Assembly (NCBI RefSeq): GCF_002341865.1
Contig: NZ_DDOV01000058.1
Location: 39,267-83,524, forward strand
From: Clostridium sp. UBA2485
GTDB taxonomy: Bacteria; Bacillota; Clostridia; Clostridiales; Clostridiaceae
DNA: 44,258 nt
Direction of reading: 5' to 3'
Shown here: positions 23,959 to 31,630 of the stretch, one piece after another
Layout: each line of letters starts with the position of its first letter
Position numbering within the stretch: position 1 is the stretch's first letter
Translations under genes and position numbers: made by a program
The notes under the pieces: generated by a model
The model's input: only the letters and a program-made list of their open reading frames with translations
The model's database searches: none
What the model was told of the DNA's origin: nothing

Positions 23959-24645
23959 TTAGCCATATATTCTACAGGCTGCGTATTTTGAAACTGATGT
24001 ACTTTGTCTTTCTTTTGTTTGGATTATATCTCGTATAATTTCCGGTAAAAATTCATCATATTTAACTTCTAAAATCATTGTAGTATCTACAGGCATTCCT
24101 AAAGTGGGAAGCTTAGAGTTAAAAAAGTTTTTAGCAAATAATCCAGTTCTAAGGTTACTATCTATGGTAATTCTTACATTACCAGGTTCATAAATATATG
24201 CTTCCCTAGTATAATCCACAATAGTTTTAGGTCTTAAAAATTGGTATTTCATTTTTGCATAGAGCTCCTTAAGGAGATCGCTATTGGATTTTAAAAGCCA
24301 TGAAGTATGATTTTCTAGTAGTAAATCACATTGATCCTTTGTTAACATTGCAGAATCCTTTAAGCATAAACCATTGATTTTACTTTTCTTTTCAAGCTTG
24401 ATGACGGATGGTACATCATTATAAAATCGAATTCTAAATTTTTCACGGTTATTTACACCATTTATTTTTTCCATTAATGCTTTATCATTAAAATTATCAA
24501 AATATAAACTTCTGATTTTATATGTACCATCAATTCCAGCATTTACATCTAATTTGGCAATATGCTTAAGTCTATTTTTTATTTCATAATAATCACAAAG
24601 GTTTATAAAATGTTTTATTTCATGCCTTGGTTTTATTTTTTTCAT
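23959..24645 (-). CDS. VTC-domain (polyphosphate polymerase-like) protein
   Basis: This 228-residue soluble protein has the VTC tunnel-fold signatures: RHEIKHFIN, YKIRSLYFDN, NREKFRIRFYND, IKLEKKSKINGLCLKDSAML, DYTREAYIY, RITIDSNLRTG and the terminal MILEVKYDEFLP. These carry the basic residues (Arg and Lys pairs) and the metal-binding Glu that in yeast Vtc4 make polyphosphate from ATP. Whether this bacterial homologue makes polyphosphate is not proven. The start is the ATG behind GGGAGGTGAC. It is the first gene of the operon with DUF4956 and cotH, and is divergent from a two-component system. Confidence 0.88.
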   Translation of the reverse strand: MKKIKPRHEIKHFINLCDYYEIKNRLKHIAKLDVNAGIDGTYKIRSLYFDNFNDKALMEKINGVNNREKFRIRFYNDVPSVIKLEKKSKINGLCLKDSAMLTKDQCDLLLENHTSWLLKSNSDLLKELYAKMKYQFLRPKTIVDYTREAYIYEPGNVRITIDSNLRTGLFAKNFFNSKLPTLGMPVDTTMILEVKYDEFLPEIIRDIIQTKERQSTSVSKYAACRIYG

Positions 24646-24697
24646 TATGTCACCTCCCTCTATTAGGAAATTTACAAATAAATCATAAAATATAAAC

Positions 24698-24730
24698 CTT
24701 AAATTAGTCTTAAACTTAAAGTTATTTTAA
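24698..24730. promoter_or_regulatory. CTTAAA repeats between VTC operon and two-component genes
   Basis: CTTAAA occurs at 24698-24703, 24709-24714 and 24715-24720, the first two at an 11-bp period. TTTTAAG at 24724-24730 forms a dyad with the last. Tandem sites about one helical turn apart are typical of OmpR-type regulators, and this lies in the shared control region. Confidence 0.45.
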
Positions 24731-24814
24731 GATTTGTATGATAAAATTTATTTAACATATCTTAAAAAAATAAAAAAAGAAAGTAAAAATTTATAAAATT
24801 AGAGGGTGATTATC

Positions 24815-25486
24815 TTGAAACTATTATTAATAGAAGATGAAAAGCAACTGTCAGAGGCATTGACACAACTTCTTATGAAGAATAAATATTTTGTTGATGC
24901 GGTATATGATGGAGAAACAGGTTTTGATTACGCAATGACAGAAATATATGATGTTATAATTTTAGATATAATGTTGCCAAAACTAAATGGACTAGAACTT
25001 CTTAAAAAATTGCGTTCAGAGGGAATATCTACTCCAGTAATTCTTTTAACAGCAAAAGGGCAAATTTGTGATAGGGTTACAGGCCTTGATTATGGAGCTG
25101 ACGACTATTTAGTAAAGCCCTTTTCGCCAGAAGAATTGTTAGCAAGGCTTAGAGCGCTTTGTAGAAGAAAAGGTGAATTTATTAATGAAAATATATTAGA
25201 TTTTGCTGATCTTAGGCTTAATTTATCTACCTATGAATTAGAAGGAAAAGAAAATAGTGTAAAATTATCACTAAAGGAATTTGAAATAATTAGATATTTT
25301 ATGCAAAGACCTAGAAATGTGGTTAGTAAAGATGACCTTATTATTAAACTTTGGGGCTTTGATTCAGAAGCAGAGTATAATAATATTGAAGTTTATATAT
25401 CTTTTTTACGTAAAAAGTTATTACATATTGGATCTGAGACAGCTATAACTACATTAAGAGGAATTGGATATAAACTGGAGGATTAA
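24815..25486 (+). CDS. OmpR-family response regulator
   Basis: This 223-residue protein has a receiver domain at residues 1 to about 115, with acidic pocket IEDE, phospho-acceptor Asp51 (in IILDIMLPKLNGLE), LLTAKG and VKPFSPEE (Lys). A winged-helix DNA-binding domain follows (about 130-223), with KLSLKEFEIIRYFMQRPRNVVSK and EVYISFLRKKL...TLRGIGYKLED. The start is a TTG at 24815, 7 nt after GAGGGTG; the frame from 24806 would begin inside that site. It forms an operon with the sensor kinase, 3 bp apart, and is divergent from the VTC-DUF4956-cotH operon, its likely target. Confidence 0.93.
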   Translation: MKLLLIEDEKQLSEALTQLLMKNKYFVDAVYDGETGFDYAMTEIYDVIILDIMLPKLNGLELLKKLRSEGISTPVILLTAKGQICDRVTGLDYGADDYLVKPFSPEELLARLRALCRRKGEFINENILDFADLRLNLSTYELEGKENSVKLSLKEFEIIRYFMQRPRNVVSKDDLIIKLWGFDSEAEYNNIEVYISFLRKKLLHIGSETAITTLRGIGYKLED

Positions 25487-25489
25487 AAT

Positions 25490-26698
25490 ATGTTCGACAA
25501 GCTTAAAAGAAAATTTATTATAATAAATATGACCCTCTTAACAGTAGTTTTTATTGCAATATTTTCAACCATATATATTATGACTATGGTTAGTGCAGCA
25601 AGACAAACAGAATTTACTCTTAATACTTTAATGCATGCACCTCCTAAGCCATCTCCTAATAATCCAGCAATTGCAACTAGTATTATTGTAGAGCTGGATA
25701 AGGAACAGAATATAGTAGATGTTTTTTCTTTATTTGACATTGAAAAAGAATCAATTGAAGAAGCTATATCGCAAGCTGTAAAAAGTAAAGAGTCTTCTAA
25801 GAATTTAAAGATAGAAGGTAGTAGTTATGCTTTTTTAAAGCAGGATACTCCGAGAGGTATGAAAATTGTTTTTGCTGATAGGAGTCCTCAACAGGCAATG
25901 GCTATTAATTTGCTTAAAATATTCTTTTTAGTTGGAAGTATTAGCCTTATTATTTTGTTATTGATTAGTATGTATTTTGCTAATAGAACAATAAAACCTA
26001 TTAAAGAAGTTTTTGAAAAGCAAAAACAATTTATAACAGATGCATCTCATGAACTTAAAACACCACTTACAATAATAAAAACTAATACAGCCCTAGTTTT
26101 ATCTAATAGTGAAGAAACTGTAAAAAGCCAAAGTAAATGGATTGGATACATAAATTCTCAAATAGATAGGATGTCAAAACTTATTGATGATATGCTATCA
26201 TTAGCTAAATTAGATAATCCTCAGCAGAAAGTGTATTTCTCAAACTTTGATATTAGTAAAATCCTTGAAAATATTCTTTTATCCTTTGAAGCAGTACTTT
26301 ATGAAAATAATATAGAGTTAGATTTTGATATAAATAAGAATATATTTATAAATGGCGAAAAAGAAAGTATTAAAAAACTTTTCAATATTCTTATGGATAA
26401 TGCAATAAAGAATACTCAACCAAAGGGAAAAGTTTCTGTAAAGCTTAGTTGTGATAAGAGCAAAATAGAAATTGAAATAAAAAATACTGGTGATGGTATT
26501 CCGAAAGAACATATTGATAAAATATTTGAACGATTTTACCGAGTTGATGACTCACGAAATAGAGAGAGTGGAGGATATGGGCTTGGACTTTCAATTGCTA
26601 AATCAATTGTAAATGAGCATAATGGAAATATATATGTGAAGAGTAATATAAATGAATATACTTCATTTATTGTGGAATTACCTCAAAGTGTTAAGTAA
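25490..26698 (+). CDS. Membrane sensor histidine kinase
   Basis: The protein has 402 residues. Two transmembrane helices (about 10-34 and 141-163) flank an extracellular sensor of about 105 residues. The HisKA domain has His187 in TDASHELKTPL. The ATPase domain shows the N box (LFNILMDNAIKNTQPKG), G1 (IKNTGDGIP), F box (IFERFYRVD) and G2 (GGYGLGLSIAKSI). It phosphorylates the response regulator encoded just upstream. The sensor segment has a Pro-rich start (MHAPPKPSPNNPA) and no recognised ligand-binding domain. Confidence 0.93.
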   Translation: MFDKLKRKFIIINMTLLTVVFIAIFSTIYIMTMVSAARQTEFTLNTLMHAPPKPSPNNPAIATSIIVELDKEQNIVDVFSLFDIEKESIEEAISQAVKSKESSKNLKIEGSSYAFLKQDTPRGMKIVFADRSPQQAMAINLLKIFFLVGSISLIILLLISMYFANRTIKPIKEVFEKQKQFITDASHELKTPLTIIKTNTALVLSNSEETVKSQSKWIGYINSQIDRMSKLIDDMLSLAKLDNPQQKVYFSNFDISKILENILLSFEAVLYENNIELDFDINKNIFINGEKESIKKLFNILMDNAIKNTQPKGKVSVKLSCDKSKIEIEIKNTGDGIPKEHIDKIFERFYRVDDSRNRESGGYGLGLSIAKSIVNEHNGNIYVKSNINEYTSFIVELPQSVK

Positions 26699-26742
26699 TG
26701 ATTTTTATTTCATTTCGGAAAATTTTAGGGAGGGGATTTGTA

Positions 26743-27252
26743 ATGAAAATAGAAATAATAGAGGCAAGCATTAATGATAAATTGATAATAAAAAATATGA
26801 TGGAGTTATATAACTATGATTTATCAGAATATGAAGATGTTGATTTAAATGAGCATGGTTTATATGATTATAGTTATTTAGATAATTATTGGACAGAAGA
26901 AGAGAGGCATCCATTTATAATTAGAGTTGATGATAAATTAGCAGGATTTGTTCTTGTTAATAAATATGGAGTTGATACCTCATTTCCAATTGATTATAGT
27001 ATTGCAGAATTTTTCATATTAAAGAAATATAGAAAAAAAGGAGTAGGAAAGACTGTTGTTTTTAATGTTTTTGATAGATTTCATGGAGTGTGGGAAGTAA
27101 AACAATTGCCAGATAATAAGATTTCGCATGTTTTTTGGCATGAAGTAATAAAAGAATACACTTTAAATAACTTTGAAGAATTACCAAAGGGCATAGAAAG
27201 TTGGAATGGTCCAATCCAAAGATTTAACAATAATAAAAGCTTTTTAAAATAA
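26743..27252 (+). CDS. GNAT family N-acetyltransferase
   Basis: This 169-residue protein has the acetyl-CoA-binding motif A AEFFILKKYRKKGVGKTVVFNVFDRF (R/K-x-x-G-x-G) and the preceding strand IIRVDDKLAGFVLVNK. The family acetylates amines; this subgroup (predicted acetyltransferases with a GVW..RFHGVWEV region) has no known substrate. GGGAGGGG sets the start at the ATG at 26743. It follows the kinase gene by 44 bp on the same strand, so it may be read through from it. Confidence 0.85.
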   Translation: MKIEIIEASINDKLIIKNMMELYNYDLSEYEDVDLNEHGLYDYSYLDNYWTEEERHPFIIRVDDKLAGFVLVNKYGVDTSFPIDYSIAEFFILKKYRKKGVGKTVVFNVFDRFHGVWEVKQLPDNKISHVFWHEVIKEYTLNNFEELPKGIESWNGPIQRFNNNKSFLK

Positions 27253-27430
27253 TTTAAGTTTAATTTTTTAAGCTATATTTATTAAAGATGAATAAGATAC
27301 TGTAAAGCTTAATTTAGATACTACTAAATGCATATTATTTTTAATGATAGTTTTGCAATTTTAAGATATTAAACATATGACAATTATATTTATATATCAC
27401 AAATATAAAATTGAATAGTTTCTTAAAAAC

Positions 27431-27466
27431 ACCGTATTATTCAGAAATGAATTTTACGGTATTTCT
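27431..27466 (+). terminator. GNRA-capped hairpin, possible terminator
   Basis: ACCGTA-TT-ATTCA, loop GAAA, TGAAT-TT-TACGGT (27431-27460), followed by ATTTCT. It lies 180 bp after the GNAT stop. The U tract is weak. Confidence 0.5.
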
Positions 27467-27696
27467 ACGTTACAATTAAATATTTTTTAAAAAGCAATTG
27501 TAATGGAAATATTAAAGTATCATAAATATATTGAAATAATAGTAATTTTAACTTTGAAAAAGGCATATGGAATAGCTTAATTTAATAATTTAACATATTC
27601 AATGATAATATAAATTAATCATTAAAAAATATTATACTTACTAAAATATAAATATCTATAAAGGAAATATTATTTATAATAAAAATATGTATTTTC

Positions 27697-27736
27697 ATGG
27701 AGCAATTCTATAAATGGAATTGCTCCATATTTCTTT
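27697..27736 (+). terminator. Terminator-like 12-bp hairpin
   Basis: ATGGAGCAATTC (27697-27708) pairs perfectly with GAATTGCTCCAT (27717-27728), followed by ATTTCTTT. Confidence 0.6.
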
Positions 27737-27739
27737 GTG

Positions 27740-27764
27740 GTTGATTTTGTTAACCAAAATCAAC
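27740..27764. promoter_or_regulatory. 10-bp perfect dyad upstream of the XRE-TPR gene
   Basis: GTTGATTTTG (27740-27749), TTAAC, CAAAATCAAC (27755-27764). It lies 60-85 bp before the start and is a good candidate for an autoregulatory operator. The central TTAACCAA also appears in the dyad upstream of the first XRE-TPR gene. Confidence 0.55.
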
Positions 27765-27824
27765 TATTAATCCATTGAGATTTTTAACCATAATAAGTAA
27801 AATATAGGTAAGAGGTGTGATTCT

Positions 27825-28931
27825 ATGAAAGAAATAAATATTGCAAGAACACTTATAGATAAGAGAAAAGAAAAAGGCATTACTCAAGAGGAGTTGGCAA
27901 AATATATTGGGATTTCAAAGGCTTCTGTCTCTAAATGGGAAACAGGACAAAGTTATCCAGATATTACTTTTTTACCGCAACTTGCAACTTACTTTAACAT
28001 TAGTATAGATGATTTAATGGGATATGAGCCACAAATGTCAAAAGAAGATATTTGTAAGCTTTATCACAAGTTAGCATCTGATTTTACATCAAAGCCCTAT
28101 GATGACGTTTTAAACAATTGCAGGGATATCATCAAAAAATATTATTCTTGTTTTCCACTTTTGCTACAAATGGGAGTGCTGATACTTTTCCACAGCAATC
28201 TTTCAAAAGATATAAATAAAACAACTTCTCTAATTATGGAAGCAAAAGAACTTTTTATTAGAGTAAAAAAGGAAAGTAACGATTTACAGCTTATTAAACA
28301 AGCACAATACATGGAAGCAAATTGTTATATTGCTCTTAGAGATTCACAAGCAGCTATTCAATTACTTGAAGATATGAATAAGCCACTACTCATTGTAGAA
28401 AATCTTCTTGCAGTTTCATATAAAATGGCAGGTAAAATAAATGAAGCAAAATCTACATTGCAAATTGGAATATATCAGTATGGTGTAAGTTTATTTAGTC
28501 TTTTCCCATTTTACCTTATGCTATGTATGGATGAGCCTAAAAGATATGAGGAGATATTACATCGTGCATTATTAATAGAAGAAGCCTTTAGGATGAAAGA
28601 ACTTTATGTAATAGCTGCACATGGGTATATACTTCAAGGAAATTCAGAAAAAAGTCTTAATATGTTACAGAAGTGTACAGAACTTTTAACAAGGAATATT
28701 TATAAATTAGAACCTCACGGTGATGATTTTTTTGACTCGATTGATCATTGGCTTAATAAGTTAGATTTAGGAGAAGGGCTTATAAAAAGCGAAAACATAA
28801 TTAAACAAAACATTGTAGATTTAGTAGTGAATAATTCTGATTTTTCACCTCTTTTTGATGACTATCGCTTTCAAAGTATTGTAGAAAAGTTAAAAAAGTT
28901 AAAGGAGAAACAAAATGAAAACAAAGATTAA
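27825..28931 (+). CDS. XRE-family regulator with TPR-like C-terminal region
   Basis: This 368-residue paralogue of the 3281-4396 product has the same layout. The N-terminal helix-turn-helix is ITQEELAKYIGISKASVSKWETGQSYPD, ending IDDLMGYEPQMSKED. A long helical region with repeat-like units follows (YMEANCYIALRDSQAAIQLL, IAAHGYILQGNSEKSLNML). The start follows AAGAGGTG. It overlaps the alpha/beta hydrolase gene by 17 bp, so the two are cotranscribed and the hydrolase was probably its partner or target. A perfect dyad upstream suggests autoregulation. Confidence 0.87.
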   Translation: MKEINIARTLIDKRKEKGITQEELAKYIGISKASVSKWETGQSYPDITFLPQLATYFNISIDDLMGYEPQMSKEDICKLYHKLASDFTSKPYDDVLNNCRDIIKKYYSCFPLLLQMGVLILFHSNLSKDINKTTSLIMEAKELFIRVKKESNDLQLIKQAQYMEANCYIALRDSQAAIQLLEDMNKPLLIVENLLAVSYKMAGKINEAKSTLQIGIYQYGVSLFSLFPFYLMLCMDEPKRYEEILHRALLIEEAFRMKELYVIAAHGYILQGNSEKSLNMLQKCTELLTRNIYKLEPHGDDFFDSIDHWLNKLDLGEGLIKSENIIKQNIVDLVVNNSDFSPLFDDYRFQSIVEKLKKLKEKQNENKD

Positions 28932-29933
28932 AAGAGTAGGTAAAATAATTCTTTGGATTATAGGTATTATTGTAGGTTTAATAGCACTAGCTATGCTTAC
29001 AGGTTTTACATTGCATAATACTTATTATAAAAGCCAGCTGAAAGAAATAAAACCTTACGGTAAAATGCTTGAAGTAGATAATGAAAATATGCATGTTTAT
29101 TCTATGGGTGATGGGGAGGAAACCATCGTACTTTTAGCGGGCTTTGGTATCCCTCTGCCATCAGCAGACTTTGCTCCCCTTATGCGTAAATTAAGTGAAA
29201 AATATACAGTTGTGACAGTGGAGTATTTTGGGGTTGGATTTAGCGATGAAACAGGCAAGCCGCGTACTTGTGAAAACTATATGAAGGAAATCAGAGGTTC
29301 ACTTGATAAGGCAGGATTTAAACCTCCTTATATATTAATGCCACACTCAATATCGGTATTTATAGTGAGTATTATGCTACAAAATATCCAAAAGAAGTTA
29401 AAGGTATGATTTTGCTCGATACTACCTCAACAGCATTTACAATGGAAAAGATGCCGAAAGAGGCGATTGGACTTTATGGTAATATAGGAAAATTTATCCA
29501 AAATATAGGGTTGATGCGGATAATAATAAATCTTACCCCAGAAACCTCATTGACGGCTGAGGATGGTTATACTGAAAAAGAAACGGATGATTTTAAAAAA
29601 TATATGGGCTACGCTATAAATGATACAAAAATTGAGCAGATTGAAAACTTATACAATTGTGTGCGAGAAGTTAAGGATTTACCATTTCCAAAGGATATTC
29701 CTGTGTTAAAAATTATAGCTAAACAAACAACAGAAAAGGCGGTACCATTTAAAGATGAGAATATGAAAAAGATACTTGAGTATATGGGAAGTATAGAGTT
29801 TCAAGAAGATCACTTACAACGTTTAGGGGATAATGCATCCTATGTCATACTTGATGGTTCCCATATAATTTATCGAGATAAAGCTGAAGAAATTATAAGA
29901 CTTACAGATGAGTTTATAGCCAATTTGAAATAA
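28915..29933 (+). pseudogene. Alpha/beta hydrolase, frameshifted
   Basis: The gene starts at 28915 behind AAAGGAGAAA and reads an N-terminal membrane helix (residues 10-31), GEETIVLLAGFGIPLPSADFAPL and the nucleophile elbow region YILMPHSIS. It then leaves frame near 29355 and ends at 29409. From the same point the +1-shifted frame continues as GIYSEYYATKYPKEVKGMILLDTT and runs to 29933, including a candidate catalytic His in LDGSHIIYRDKAEEII. Adding one base in the GG at 29355-29356 restores a normal hydrolase of about 339 residues. So it is either a one-base deletion that inactivates the gene, a phase-variable site, or a sequencing error. It is cotranscribed with the XRE-TPR regulator. Confidence 0.88.
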
Positions 29934-30093
29934 TAAAGTCTGATTTTGGGTAGAAGGTGAGCATAATCTGCATTTTATAACTATATGTATTTAAAATGAC
30001 AGATGTACTTTGTGTAGGGGTGAACAGTATTTATTAGGAAATCTAACTTGATTCCTATTATTAGATATTTAAGAGATAGCTGAAGCTTGAATA

Positions 30094-30129
30094 AATAATA
30101 TTTTTAAATATTAATTTAAAAATATTATT
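30094..30129. repeat. Perfect 16-bp inverted repeat with 4-nt loop, A/T only
   Basis: AATAATATTTTTAAAT (30094-30109), ATTA, then its exact reverse complement (30114-30129). It could form a cruciform or an mRNA hairpin. AT-only composition raises the odds of chance, but the length of perfect pairing is notable. Confidence 0.6.
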
Positions 30130-30286
30130 ATGTGTAAATGCATAGAGATAATAAAGCATTATAATTTAGTAGTGCTATATATGGGAAGAAAAGTTGGTAA
30201 ACAATGTTCGTTCTTGCGATATCATAAATAATGCATGAAAAATTATTAGAATATTAGGAGAATAGTTATATATTTAGAATAATAGA

Positions 30287-30329
30287 CCTCTCAAAGATTA
30301 AGTGATTTAACTCTTTGAGAGGATTTTTT
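30287..30329 (+). terminator. Orphan intrinsic terminator
   Basis: CCTCTCAAAGA (30287-30297) pairs perfectly with TCTTTGAGAGG (30312-30322), followed by ATTTTTT. The nearest upstream gene end is 350 bp away. Confidence 0.8.
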
Positions 30330-30402
30330 ATGCAAAACTTATAATTAAGCATCTTCAGAAAATAACTAGTTAGTATACTGGTCTATCTTACATCATAATC
30401 CG

Positions 30403-30545
30403 TTAACAAAACTCACCCATATCTAAATTATGAGCAAAACCTGTTTCTTTATCTGACACAAAATAGACATCGCATCTTTGGCTAGTTGTTTTATTTCAGC
30501 TGGCTTAGTTACTTTTTTATCCAGCTCCACAAGCTGGTTGAATTT
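30403..30545 (-). pseudogene. Decayed gene relic (minus strand), family not recognised
   Basis: Reading the minus strand from about 30545, one frame gives FNQLVELDKKVTKPAEIKQLAKDA. A shifted frame then gives DVYFVSDKETGFAHNLDMGEFC followed by a stop at 30403-30405. Both pieces have normal protein-like composition, unlike the surrounding AT-rich DNA, so they look like the 3' end of a gene broken by a one-base shift. No upstream part remains. I do not recognise the family. Confidence 0.45.
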
Positions 30546-30644
30546 ATAAATGAGAAGGGAGTTTTCTTAATAAATGGAATGGTTGAAAAAGTTGCAGAGA
30601 AGATGGAAATTTTAAAAATCACAGTTTGTAGCTATTTAGATTAA
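30525..30644 (+). pseudogene. Relic of a YheO/DauR-like regulator C-terminus
   Basis: The plus-strand frame from 30525 to the stop at 30642 reads LHKLVEFINEKGVFLINGMV, then EKVAEKMEILKITVCSYLD. This resembles the C-terminal helix-turn-helix of YheO/DauR-like regulators (usual pattern EKGxFLxKGAVxxVAxxMxxSxxTVYxYL). Expected residues are replaced at several conserved positions and no start or upstream domain exists, so it is a fragment. It overlaps the minus-strand relic at its 5' end. Confidence 0.5.
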
Positions 30645-30747
30645 ATTAAAAAACAACAAAATTAATATCATAGATATAAAAGTATATATCATATGCATAT
30701 ATAGACTTTATATTATCATAATTATGGGGTATACTATAAAGAGTTTA

Positions 30748-30776
30748 TTGGATAATTTTAGAAATAATGCTATAAA
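30748..30776 (+). promoter_or_regulatory. Likely promoter of the lipoprotein gene
   Basis: TTGGAT (30748-30753), 17 bp, TATAAA (30771-30776), about 68 bp before the ATG at 30845. Confidence 0.5.
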
Positions 30777-30844
30777 GTGTATTTACATTACTACAATTCA
30801 ATATAAATTTATAAATTTGTTAAACTAAGTAAGAGGGGATTAAA

Positions 30845-31324
30845 ATGAATTTTAAAAAGAGAAAAATATTGGTCATTATGACTATCATTATGATTAGCTT
30901 ATTAATAGGATGTGGAGATAATTTTATGGATAGAGTTTATAATGATGATAGTAAAATAGCGAATGACTCTGATACTTTTGGATTAGATAAAAGTGATGAA
31001 ACAATAGAGGAAGGAGTATACAAGGGAAAAGTAAAATTAAGTGGAAGTGGAACTATTTGGACATATGAAAGCGATGAAGATTTTGATTTACAAGTTCCAT
31101 ATACATTATCGGTAAAAAGTGGACAAGGAAAACTTGTATTAATATCACCTGACAATACAGTTGTTACTCTTGTTGAGAATACAGCCAAATCAAGTGTAGA
31201 GGGAAATACTACTTTAACTATACCAATTAAAAAAGGTATTAATCGCATAAAATTAGTAGGGTATAAAAAAGCAGATATTGAACTTGAACTGCACATAGAA
31301 AAAGGTACATTTAAAAGTATATAA
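30845..31324 (+). CDS. Small hypothetical lipoprotein
   Basis: This 159-residue protein has a lipoprotein signal: basic start KKRK, hydrophobic core and lipobox LIGC with Cys23. The mature part is acidic at first (residues 28-58), then beta-rich (EGVYKGKVKLSGSGTIWTYES, YTLSVKSGQGKLVLISPDNTVVTLVE, TTLTIPIKKGINRIKLVGYKKADIELELHIEKG), resembling an immunoglobulin- or jelly-roll-like surface domain. The function is unknown. The start follows AAGAGGGGATT. It is a single gene with its own promoter and a terminator at 31463. It precedes the two-component/ABC locus but is separated from it by a terminator. Confidence 0.8.
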   Translation: MNFKKRKILVIMTIIMISLLIGCGDNFMDRVYNDDSKIANDSDTFGLDKSDETIEEGVYKGKVKLSGSGTIWTYESDEDFDLQVPYTLSVKSGQGKLVLISPDNTVVTLVENTAKSSVEGNTTLTIPIKKGINRIKLVGYKKADIELELHIEKGTFKSI

Positions 31325-31630
31325 TTAAAAAAGATACTAAGTCACATGTAGTAAGTTTTATGAAGATTATAAAACTAAATTTTATAAGAGATAAATATAA
31401 AGGATTTATTTAAAAGTGTATATAAAAATTAAATTTATATATTTTTTTAAGAGGTTTTATAAAAATACTAGAGAATTTTATAAGTTCATTCTAGTATTTT
31501 TTAATTTTTAGTGATTATTAAATTTACTATTATTTTAGATACATTTATTATAATAAGTGTAATAATATTAAATGATTATAAAAATAATTATTTAATATTA
31601 TTATTTCAATTTAAGGATGAGGTGATTTAT
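31325..31630. other. Intergenic region before the second two-component system
   Basis: This 306-bp gap is very AT-rich. It contains only the lipoprotein terminator (31463-31506); the promoter of the response regulator gene should lie after it but is not clear. Confidence 0.5.
31463..31506 (+). terminator. Intrinsic terminator after the lipoprotein gene
   Basis: AAATACTAGA (31463-31472) pairs with TCTAGTATTT (31490-31499), followed by a long T-rich tail. Confidence 0.75.

Larger units (their letters stand above)
27253..27824. other. Intergenic region with two hairpins and an operator-like dyad
   Basis: No gene is visible in this 572-bp AT-rich stretch. It holds a hairpin at 27431-27460, a terminator-like hairpin at 27697-27728 and a 10-bp perfect dyad at 27740-27764 just before the XRE-TPR gene. 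Confidence 0.55.
29934..30402. other. Intergenic region with a palindrome and a terminator
   Basis: No gene is seen after the broken hydrolase. There is a 16-bp perfect AT-only palindrome (30094-30129) and a strong terminator (30287-30329) with no obvious gene just before it, which may end a decayed gene or a small RNA. Confidence 0.5.

Noticed and set aside
23486..23962. Rightward 158-codon frame opposite the DUF4956 gene
   Set aside because: It is a shadow of the DUF4956 frame, which has a family signature and a proper ribosome binding site.
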